Source: Phytophthora sp. 'mugwort'
Lineage: Eukaryota > Oomycota > Peronosporomycetes > Peronosporales > Peronosporaceae
DNA length: 64,000 nt
Direction of reading: 5' to 3'
Assembly: GCA_033558025.1 (NCBI GenBank)
Contig: JAUCEF010000009.1
Span: 3,100,001-3,164,000, forward strand
Shown: positions 9,782-19,200 of the stretch, in pieces
Position numbering within the stretch: position 1 is the first letter of the stretch
How the letters are laid out: each line of letters opens with the position of its first letter
Translations under genes and position numbers: made by a program
Notes under the pieces: model-generated
The model's input: only the letters and a program-made list of their open reading frames with translations
Database searches by the model: none
What the model was told of the DNA's origin: nothing

Positions 9782-11170
9782 TCACATTTTCAGCTGCGTG
9801 CCAACTACTCGGTTCTCCCACCGCAAGTGAAGGCACAGGATCTCCACCGCCATAAAATCGATATCCGCACGCGACGGGTACGACAGCTGGCCGCCAGAGG
9901 TGACGGAGAATCCACCCTCTTCCTTGCACTCGTACCGCTGCCACGTCGTGCAGTCCATGCGGTGCACGCTATCGGAGGCCAACGCGTTGATCGAGCGCGC
10001 GCCCAACAGGAATCCGTTCGGAATCTGCACCCGGAACAGCACAGCAACTACGCGATCCACGCGCGTTGCGTCGTGGTTGGTCATATTAAACATCATAACA
10101 GCTTCCTTGCCCACTTTCTTCACGAGCTGCGCCTTGATGGAGCCGTAGTAGATGCCCGAAAAGTTCTCAGAGCTGCTCACGTTTGTCCACGTCTTGTGCA
10201 TCATCTCGTGCATGTTCACCTCCTTCGGGTAATCCTTCGTCAAGCAGTAAGAGAATACGCCGTCCTGGGACACCACGCTCTTGTAACCCCAGCCGTACTC
10301 GTCCTGGTGGTCTTTAAGCACCTCGCCGTCCATGGAGTAGTCGAGCGCCGCGTTCATGCCCTCCTTCACAGCCGTGGCGCACTTCGACTCTTCGATGGAC
10401 TGGCTCAGCTGCTCCAATTCGGCCTGGCTATCGCTGTTGCGCTGCAGAAGTAGCTCGCTACGCTCTGTGCAGCTCGTGGTGTCCATCTTGAGCTGGGCGT
10501 TCTCCTTGGAGAGGCCCTGGATGACGCGCTGCAGCCTCTCGATCGCGAGCACGAGCTTAACCTTGTTGATGTTCGTGTCGTCGGCGCCCGACACATTCAT
10601 GCAGCGCGAGTAGTAGATACGATTGAGGCCCTCCACCTTGGTGCGCAACATGGCGAGCACATGCTCGATCGGTCGGCCGTCCCTCGGGCCAGACCCTGCC
10701 GCGTCAGCCTGCTGCTCCTTGCTGACGCCGGCGGCGACGGGTACATTCTGGAACGGGTCTATGGCCTCGAGGAAGAAGGCGGCCATTGCGTCCTTCTCAT
10801 CCACCATGAAGTGCTGCAAAAAGGCGTCGTCCGCGCCGATCGGAGACAACAGCATACTCGTGGCATCTGCGCCCTGTTCCACGGAGACGGTGAGCTGGTC
10901 AGGCTGCTTGCCGCCACTGATGGAGATGTCTCGGATCTGGATGACCTTCTCGTCCGAGAGGAACATTTCCTGAATCATGCTGATCTCCTCATACGTCCAG
11001 GAAGCGGCGGGCGGTGCCACCCACTGCGGCGACGTCTGCTGGGAAGACGAAGAATGCGGGCTCGCGGTGGACAGCATCTCGATGAAACTCATCAGTCGGT
11101 GTCTCTCTACGGGTGCGCCAGCTTGACTTGGTTCTTGAACGGGGGTCGACGCTTGTGCTCCACTCAGCAA
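9782..11170 (-). CDS. Coiled-coil/START-like putative regulator
   Basis: A 462-residue intact minus-strand ORF. Residues 1-70 are Ser/Gln/Pro-rich. After a variable linker, about 185-270 form leucine-rich coiled coil. Residues 280-460 follow the same pattern as the C-termini of the genes at 4159 and 6830: a GW motif, a helix with MHEMMHKTW, alternating strands, then a LGARSI-type strand. This places it in the same START-like family, although the N-terminal basic helix is weak (a RIYYSR remnant only). It may therefore bind partners rather than DNA. The plus-strand ORFs of 258 and 206 codons over this gene are shadows. Confidence 0.75.
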   Translation of the reverse strand: MLSGAQASTPVQEPSQAGAPVERHRLMSFIEMLSTASPHSSSSQQTSPQWVAPPAASWTYEEISMIQEMFLSDEKVIQIRDISISGGKQPDQLTVSVEQGADATSMLLSPIGADDAFLQHFMVDEKDAMAAFFLEAIDPFQNVPVAAGVSKEQQADAAGSGPRDGRPIEHVLAMLRTKVEGLNRIYYSRCMNVSGADDTNINKVKLVLAIERLQRVIQGLSKENAQLKMDTTSCTERSELLLQRNSDSQAELEQLSQSIEESKCATAVKEGMNAALDYSMDGEVLKDHQDEYGWGYKSVVSQDGVFSYCLTKDYPKEVNMHEMMHKTWTNVSSSENFSGIYYGSIKAQLVKKVGKEAVMMFNMTNHDATRVDRVVAVLFRVQIPNGFLLGARSINALASDSVHRMDCTTWQRYECKEEGGFSVTSGGQLSYPSRADIDFMAVEILCLHLRWENRVVGTQLKM

Positions 11171-13557
11171 AACGCCAACTGCTGGGAGCGGAGCGGCACG
11201 CCGCCATTGTCGAGCATGATCGACGGGCGCAATGCACTACGGTTTGGCAGGGTAGATAACGCCGTCAGACGACCCATCTGATGAGTGCGCCGTTGCCTAC
11301 TCTGGATCTCTTGTTGCTGTTGCCTCGCTCGAGCCTTGCAATGCAAGCGCGGGGCGGGCATAAGGCATCACGCACAAGAAGCTTCGCCGTCTCTGCAATC
11401 AAAGCTCGTCTCGACTGTAAATCCACTAAGCGTTCAAACAATCCCCTTTGTTGTTTGTGTTTTCTGTTTGTGTTGTTTTTTGCGACTTTCGAGTGCAGAA
11501 CATTTAGCGTGGAGCTGCTCGTTTTTGCCTTGGCCTTTGTATTCATCGCGCGCCCATTGGCTGGCCAAAGCTGAATGTTCGCTGTAGAGATCGGCACCTC
11601 AGACGAGCCCAGTGTCCACACTGACGTGGAGCGTCCTCGGGAAGGAGCGTGTGCAACTCGCACACGAAATGGCGCCGTCGTGCTCCTCGTCAGCGGCATG
11701 CCGAGTCTCTCGTCGACAACGACAGCGTCGGCCCGTTTGGGCACCACCACCACCGTTTGTTGACACAGGAGTGCCTATTGAGCAAAGCCGCTCCGTACAG
11801 TCACGTCATGCTAAGCCATGGTGTTGGCCGGAGCTATGCAAATAACAGATTCCGGATGCTTTCACGTCTGACTTGCCCGCTATCTCCAATCGATGGCCCC
11901 GCAGCGACGCGCCCCGCGATCTCAATCTCGCAGCAAGGCCAGCGGCGCTTATCGGACGACAAGCGCGGGCCTTGCCAACGCCAGTGTCAAAGCATGAAGG
12001 CAGCGCGGCGCCTCCGCTTTGACTCAAAGCTTGAGCTATGCTTTTAGGCTGGGGAGCGGCAGCACGACACTTGTCATCGTGATGCGCCGAGGTACGGTCT
12101 CGCCGGCCTTTGATGGCGATACACCCGAAGCGCTGAGGAAGACAAAGCTGTCGATTGCCATGAGAGCGGCGGCACCGGACTTGCCGATCCCAGTGCGAAT
12201 CGTAGTGTACAGTACTGTACACTGTATTTTGCGCGAGGTTGTGCGGCTCGCTTTCTCCCTGCCGCAAAATGGTCTCGCTGGACGAGTCGCGCTTCTACAA
12301 GCCGAAGCGAAAGTTGTGCGCATTGTCGAGGCAGCGCATCCCCGCCCTGCAAACGGACTCGCAGGATCGGTGCAGTCAGCATACCGTACACAGTGCAGCG
12401 TACTGCCCTGAGGACTGAAGCCCGACCAGACTGCTCGGTGGTTGATCGCCTTCGCGCCATTCCCATTCGCGCCGTATCACGGAGGACTCCCTAATGTTGC
12501 GTTCACAAAGATTCCGACGGCTAGAGCAGATCGGGCGATCTCGGGCATTTTCAAGCTGACAATGTGTAGGCAGCCATGGTGGGACTGCTTTGGCATCGCT
12601 GGCTTTATATGTATGCTTTGAAAGTGCTGCGCAGTAGTTACATGTACTAGTATTATACTGTACCTACCATATCTGGTACATGTACTTTAAATACATTTAT
12701 TTTATTAAATATAATGAGCCGGGTTTCGCAAGTGAAATGGTGGATGAAAGTGAATGACGCCAGTCCGCTCGGCCTGGTGCTGCATTGCAGGGAGCGAGGA
12801 TTGCCGGCGTGCCATGCGGTGCACGCCACCGTACGACGCCCCAGTTGGCGCCAGTGTAAACACCGAGTTCAAGGCTGAAGATCTTGTCTTTGCGGAAACC
12901 CGCCCGCCACCACCCGTTCGTTAGCAGCAAATCGATCGGAGCGCATTTGTCACAGGCGGCACCGCCTCTTCACAAGAACGACGAACGCGCAAATTGGTCG
13001 AAAGGCAAACACTATAGAATCCTCTTACCCGTAATGTTCTGAATTGTGATACACTCCAGGTTGAGATACAAGTAATACAGTACACTATATACGGAAGATC
13101 AATTCACACTATGTTATGATTGAGGCCAAATCCCGTTACAGTACTATTTTCTGACATGTTTGTACAGGAGTAAGGGGCGGTTGACATAACGCTAAATTCT
13201 TGTTGCGAACAGATACCCGTCGCATAGTTACTTTAGAGGAAGCCCTTTAAGCAGGGAGATCATGTCTGCTGTAGGCCATACATGTACAGTTACAGTAGGC
13301 ATACTCAGCACTGATAAAATTCTTCTGTCTGAAGACACATCGTGAAAATTATCCGCTCTTCCAGTTTCTACCCCTTAATAGGGTTCTATAGTACCCCTAG
13401 ACAGCCAGTAATGTATAATATTACTACTATGAATGTAATGTAAATAATTATCATATAATATGCTTGGATTTTAGACTATAATATAGGATGAAGTCAAAGC
13501 AATACTGGTATATTATAGTACGAAGTCCAACGGTAACGTAACCTGCGGCTGTCAAGC
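11171..13557. other. Long intergenic region
   Basis: 2.4 kb without a supported gene. From 11171 to 12470 the DNA is GC-rich and open in several frames at once (for example 162 codons on the minus strand at 11753-11265), but none matches a family or shows splice partners. From 12600 on it becomes AT-rich with many palindromic gtac/tacagtac words, including a 20-nt perfect palindrome at 12204-12223. The last few hundred bases should hold the promoter of the OPA3-like gene. Confidence 0.45.
12204..12223. repeat. 20-nt perfect palindrome
   Basis: agtgtacagtactgtacact reads the same on both strands. Its core, tacagtac/gtactgta, recurs in the other intergenic stretches (8130-8170, 13075-13085, 13137-13146), which hints at a dispersed low-complexity word rather than a unique operator. 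Confidence 0.5.
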
Positions 13558-14241
13558 ATGCTGCCTATGATCAAGCTGGGTGGCCTGGTGGCCCGCACGC
13601 TGACGAAGCCCCTGGCGCGTGTGGTCAAGTCACGCTCCAAAGCTCACCCGCTGCTGAATGCCGTGTGCTGGCATCTAGGCGAGCAACAGCACCGACTGAG
13701 CATGAAGCTGCACATGGGCTTTCGCGGCATCTCCAACTACACCATCAAGCCGTTGCCGCAGGACCAGGCGGTGGAGCAGGGCGCAGACTTAATGGGTGAG
13801 TTGCTCATCTTCTCGGTGGCGCTGGGCGCTGCGTCGCTCGAATACTCGCGCTCGGCTGCCAGCGCGCGCGCCAAGGAGGCTAAGCAGAAGGAGCTGCAGC
13901 TACAGGAGGAACGGGAGATGGAGGCACGCTTCGAGTACCTGGAGGGGAAGGTGATGTGGCTGGAGGACCGCCTGGTGGAGCTTACGTATATCCTCGAGAA
14001 CGAGATGGGCACACGACTGGAGCTGCTTGTGGCGGAGGCCAACCGGCAGAAGGAGGAGAAGGAGACACCAGTGCAAACGTCCCCGAGAGCCTCAAGACTC
14101 GTGCGGAGGCGACGGCAACAACTGGACCAGAACGTGCATTTGGGCGTCGACATTGACGAAAATACGGCTGCACAAGCCTCCTCATCTGTTGCGGAGCTCT
14201 GGACTAGTACATACGACGCAGTGACAGGTCTGTTCAAGTAA
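13558..14241 (+). CDS. OPA3-like protein
   Basis: A 227-residue intact ORF. Residues 1-130 follow the OPA3 family closely. There is an N-terminal segment beginning IKLGGLVARTLTKPLA, a basic helix with HPLLNAVCWHLGEQQHRL, the conserved AVEQGADLMGELLIFSVALG segment that forms a hydrophobic helix, and EYSRSA after it. A charged coiled coil (130-185) and a variable tail follow. OPA3 proteins are mitochondrial or peroxisomal membrane proteins affecting mitochondrial shape and lipid metabolism. The length is somewhat above the 180 or so residues of animal OPA3 because of the tail. Single exon. An alternative start is Met4. Confidence 0.9.
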   Translation: MLPMIKLGGLVARTLTKPLARVVKSRSKAHPLLNAVCWHLGEQQHRLSMKLHMGFRGISNYTIKPLPQDQAVEQGADLMGELLIFSVALGAASLEYSRSAASARAKEAKQKELQLQEEREMEARFEYLEGKVMWLEDRLVELTYILENEMGTRLELLVAEANRQKEEKETPVQTSPRASRLVRRRRQQLDQNVHLGVDIDENTAAQASSSVAELWTSTYDAVTGLFK

Positions 14242-14392
14242 AATCTCTGAGTAACAATGTGCTGCTATTTTTTTTTTTTTTTTTTTAGAGGGGTCGCTCA
14301 AATTATTGTTTGCTACACAGAAACTTGCTACACAGGTATATCGCCAGTTCTAGTTGAAGTTGACGTACTACATATTTCGCCTCTATGGCGCC

Positions 14393-14405
14393 TCACTTCC
14401 CAGTC
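14393..14405 (+). promoter_or_regulatory. Oomycete Inr-like core promoter element
   Basis: TCACTTCCCAGTC lies about 40 bp upstream of the ATG at 14446. It approximates the oomycete initiator/flanking promoter consensus (TCAYTYYNCAWTT). It fits the chosen start at 14446 better than the in-frame ATG at 14257, because it would lie inside the longer version. Confidence 0.35.
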
Positions 14406-14445
14406 TTCTCCTAGCGTTACCCCAACTATAGGACGCTCTCCAAGC

Positions 14446-16178
14446 ATGCGCCTTGCTGCACTTGCGGTGGCTATCACCGCGTTTGGCGTCATAGCGGACG
14501 GCGCGTTCTGCAGCACGACGGACGCGGGGACTCTTTTGGCATCGGACAACGCGATCACGTGCTCGACTGTCTCTGGTTACTCTATGACGTCGCTGGTGGC
14601 CCCTACAAATATTGAGATGGCGCTCATGTGCTCCAACTCAGCCTGTCAGTCTATACTAAGTGAATGGATGGAGATAGAACCTTCAGAGTGTACGATCGGG
14701 CGCTTCGAGCTCTACGCGGACTTCATCACGCTCGTGACCGACTATTGCACGGGCAACTCGACGTCAACGTCAGGATCCAATGGAAACGAGAGCTCTTCGA
14801 AGACGGGGACGAGCTCCTCATCGTTGTCAGCTTCTTCTTCCTCTACGGCATCCAAGAAGAGCTCCAGCTCCGGTGGTGGCTCTACCACGAGGTCTCCTGT
14901 CGTGATGACGAGCGGCTCCGCTTCAGGCTCTGAAGGGAGCGCCAGGACCGAGTCGTCGTCAATGAAGACAGACATAAGCAGCGATAAAGAGACAGACAGC
15001 ACTACAAATGAACCCAGCACTTCTCTCTCGGGGTCTAGTACCAGCTCTTCCGAGTCTTCTAGTGGACTAGGGACTGGGGCAATGATTGGGATCATTCTGG
15101 GTGCGGTGGCATTTATGCTGATGCTGTTCGCGTTCTTCGTAGCGCTGCGAGAGCGTCGTCCGCATTCATCCGAGGAGTTAAACTCACCAGTAGGAGGAGA
15201 CCCACGCGTGAAGCTACTCGAGGATGACCACACTTTAACAGGTTTAAATTCCAGTGACAAGTCGAAGACTCACTCAATAAGGGGCTCTTTTCCTCTACTG
15301 AACGATACTCTGAGTCAAATGAATCTTTGGGAAAACCCGTGATTATAGTGGCTCGGATTCCCATTGACCATGTCAAGTTAGGTGCCTTAATTGGTCGTGG
15401 AGGGTTTGGAGAAGTCTATCGTGGTCAATATCGGAATCAGGAGGTTGCTATCAAAGCTTTGTTACCAGAAAAACGCAAGGACTTGAAGCAGATCCAGGCT
15501 TTTCTCTCGGAAATGCGGCTTATGGCAACTATGGATCATCCTTACATCATATTCTTCATTGGAGTAGCTTGGGAATCACTTAGTGATCTGTACTGCGTGA
15601 CTGAGTTCATGGCTGGTGGAGATCTCCGTACATTACTTGATGACTATCAAGAGAATAACGCTCCACAGGGAATGGACGCGACGAAAGTGGAAATCGCCTA
15701 TCAAGTGGCATATGCACTCACGTATTTGCACTCCTTGGAGCCTACGGTGCTGCATCGAGACCTTAAGTCGCGCAACATTCTGCTGACAGAGTCACTTGAT
15801 GCGAAACTTATCGACTTTGGGACCTCTCGCACTCGTTCAGATGAGACCATGACTGCTGGGGTCGGTAGTTGGATGTGGATGGCGCCTGAAGTCATGTTAG
15901 GAGGACATTATGATGACAAGGCGGACGTCTTCTCGCTTGGCGTTGTTCTGTCCGAGTTGGACACGTATGAAATGCCCTACGCTCATGTCAAAGCCAGTGG
16001 CTCCTCGGATGCTGCTGTGATGCAGATGATGGCAATGGGGAAGCTTCGTGTGCGTTTTTCTAGATTTACAGACCCGGAGATGGTTCAGTTTTGTTGTGTC
16101 CATTTGGACCCACGAGGTCGTCCTACAGCTGCTGAAGTTCTCTACTATTTCCAGAAGGCGAGAAATCGGGAGTACTAA
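14446..16178 (+). CDS. Elicitin-domain receptor-like TKL kinase with one reading-frame break
   Basis: The ATG at 14446 starts a signal peptide (MRLAALAVAITAFGVIADGA), then an elicitin domain (about 22-105) with six cysteines and the GYSM and PTN motifs. A Ser/Thr-rich stalk, a membrane helix (about 208-232) and a juxtamembrane segment ending SQMNLWENP follow. The frame then stops at TGA 15340-15342. The -1 frame continues at once with VIIVARIP and a complete TKL kinase domain: RGGFGEVYRG loop, Lys in VAIKALL, HRDLKSRN, DFG, APE. Oomycete TKL kinases as I know them have an LW..P.I...RIP join, so both parts belong to one gene of about 577 residues. The break is a one-base deletion, a sequencing error, -1 frameshifting or an unrecognised intron. 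It likely senses sterols/lipids or other extracellular ligands (inference). Confidence 0.8.
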
Positions 16179-16244
16179 GATATAGAATCTCAAGAAAGAA
16201 ACATACTACTACGTAGTACGGTGTAGTTATCTTCTTGGTGCTGT

Positions 16245-19200
16245 CTACGCTCCACAGCCATCCCACTGATCGGGAAGAGCTCCTTTACCGAGACGCGCGA
16301 TTGCTCGCAGCTTGACGAAGCCGACAAACATTTGTCGAAAGCTTTTCCACGTCTCGTTGACCATCGTCTCCTGTGCGTTCACTTCGTCCACCAAGAGTAA
16401 AGACCCATCGTGTTTGACATTGATGCTACTCCGCCGTGAAGCTCCATTCAAAGCAATAAACTTCTTCCTCTGCGTATTATTGTCGAAGAGATCTGTGAGT
16501 CGTTGCAGTTTGTCCAAGAAGAGTCCATGTAGAGCCTCCAATTGTGCCACATCTTGACTGGACACGGTGTTAGACGACGACGAGGAGCTCAGATACAAGA
16601 CGTCATTACCACTCCCCCCGTTTTTGCCTCCATTAGTTGTTCCAGGCCATCGAGACAACGCTTTGGCCTGGATATCGTTATTCTTGCCAATCTGTCGAAG
16701 TTCTTCCAGTAATTCTCGACATGGTTCCTGATAATCGTCCCATGTACTGACCAAGAACTCGTAATTCTGCAATGGACCTGGCCTCATCTCAAAAGGTTTC
16801 GTGGCTGTATGTTCCAGTACTTGCAGCTCACTCAGCGCTTCTCTAGCGATTAACGGGAAACAAGCGGCAGCGATACGGTCGCTCATAGGATCAGCTACCG
16901 ATGTCACGTTGGCGCCTTCATTGTCGTTGTTTTTTGTTGGAGTCTTTTCAGTGATGTAAAGCCTACGGAAAACGACGCACAGATCTTCCGACGTGTACGC
17001 GATGCCAGCCTTTTGCAAGACCCCAGCGAGAATCTCCAGCTGTAGCAGCTCTTCAAACTGCGCCAGCTCTTCTTCAACGGCGCAGCAAGTCACACGAACT
17101 TCATTGAGACGATGGAGAATGTAGCGTCGCCATTCCTGCATTGCTAGCACGAGGAACGCCGTGGCTTCCAGTTCTGATGGAGACGCAGTATTTTTCCCAA
17201 CGCTTGCGGCCTCAATGATGCGAAGACGCAGTCGGATTTTCTGGTCAGCGCTGAGCTTGGCGAAAGCTGTTTGTAGAATGATTTCTGCGACTTCAATGGC
17301 CATAAAATCTGTTTGTCCAGCCACCGATGAGGCAATTTGAGGCACATTAACCTGCTCTTCGTGAGGGAGATCACTTGATGAGGTAGAGACGCTATCATCA
17401 TGTGGAATCTCGGTAGAAAACGTTGTTGGTACGGGGTTAATGAGACGGAAATTGTGCAGACCACAGCGGAATATCGCGTGGAGGAAAGCCAATGCCTCGT
17501 TCTGTCCCAGTAATCGATCGTCAGGGCTCGAGTTGCTCATACAGCAGAGGTAGCTGAAGAGCAAGGCCAACGAGTCGGTTCTTACCAATGATCGGCAGTT
17601 GGAGAAGACGTCGTGGAGAATACGCTCAGCTTCACAACGTGTGCCGAATTTCTCAAGGAAATAGTCGTAAATGAGCTCTACAAAAAGGGGTTTGGGTGTC
17701 GGACCGATGCCTCCGTTAATGGAGCTTGAGACGGTCAATTGCAGCGGTGACGAGCGACCAACGTGGAAGGCACTGCTGACAGTGCTGAGCTCCATGAGAA
17801 GCGCTGACAGACGTGTCGAATGCATGGACTGGCGTAGAATGGAAGAAACTACGAGTCGAAACCAGATCACGGGGCGTTCAGCTCTCCGTCGACTATAATC
17901 GAGATGGTCACTACCATACCGACGATGCATTAAAGATCGAAACACGAGTGGAGCCCCGTTATCTCGCTGCAAGCGCCGTCTGAACGTCATTTGGACGCGC
18001 CTCACACACAATTTTTGTCGGACTGCATCGATCAGTAGCTCCACTCTACAGCAAGAAGATGAAACAAATTCAAGAGGTTAGAAAGTGAGAGACCTCCTCT
18101 ACACAAGACCAATACATACGAAGACTTTTCTCTCTGACGAGCGAATTCCAGCAAACCCTGCAACGCCTTCTCGATACTGGAAAGGTCCTTAGAGCTGAGC
18201 AAACTGCCTGTAGTTTCCCGCCGAACAAGTTTGGCCACCCCCAGACTATCAATCAGTCGCTGGAACGACGTCAACAGTCGAACTCCGTCACTAAAGCTGC
18301 CTTCCATCAACGAGGACGAGATGTCGTACACGAGGGAATCAGTCATGTTGCGTGTCCAGACGGGCAAAGTTTCAATTGTCGAGCGGATTTCGTCCCCCAC
18401 GATCGTAAACAATTTATCCACTACAAAGGCAGCTTTCGCACTGGGACAAAGCAATGCACGCGTACGTGACCGTGGACTTGATAACAACCTCGCAATGACA
18501 GAGCTGGGACTCTCTAAACGCATGCAAGTGGAGAAAAACTGCCATGTTTCAGCGGCTTCCATGAAGGAATCGAAATTCACAGTGCCATTCCCGTGTGTGT
18601 AGGCATTTCGGAACAATGTCGCGACCCAGAATGACGGGATCTCGTCGTTCAGTGTGCGCACCATGACACGGAACTGCTCCATGTCCATTGAAGCGCAATT
18701 AATACCGAGCATTGCCGAGAGTGACATGTTCGCTGCCGACTCAGTGGATGAAGCTGCTGCTGACGTTGTAGCAGTTTGAAACATGAGACGAATAGCAGCT
18801 CGACGATGCGCTTGCTCTTCCTTGTACTCGAGCATCATGAGCTCTACCCACAGATTCGCGTCCACGAATTGAGGTGCTGGTTGTGACTCACCATTCTCAG
18901 CCATATCGTCCCCTATTTTACTCTTCCCATGTCGATCCAGTCGAGGTCGTTTCTTCTTGTGCGTCAGATCGACTTCATCTGATGGTTTGGGCTCAAGAAC
19001 AACAGCAGGTCGTTCTTCTTCAGGGACATTAGTGACGACATAGTCAAGGATCCTGTTATCGAGTGCAGCTCGCTCTGCTTCAGTCGCTTTCGAGAGGATA
19101 ACACTCGTAGCAAGTGAAGCATGATAAGGCGAGATCCAGATCGTCTTCGGTACACGTGGCCCTGACACTTGAGAAGATGATGGAGAACTGAGAGAATTAC

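Noticed and set aside
9677..10453. 258-codon plus-strand ORF
   Set aside because: It lies wholly opposite the START-like gene at 9782-11170, which has the clear family pattern; the plus frame is a shadow rich in His/Val/Arg.
10661..11281. 206-codon plus-strand ORF
   Set aside because: Also a shadow of the same minus-strand gene, with no family pattern.
11265..12466. Overlapping ORFs up to 162 codons on both strands
   Set aside because: No recognisable motif, no consistent frame, no splice sites supporting a gene.
14257..14445. Upstream ATG extending the elicitin kinase by 63 residues
   Set aside because: The extension starts inside a T-run and precedes a perfect signal peptide at 14446; an Inr-like element lies between the two ATGs.
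15190..15241. Possible 52-bp intron in the kinase gene
   Set aside because: GTAGGA...AACAG fits an intron by ends, but removing it puts a stop codon in frame at once and does not reach the kinase frame.
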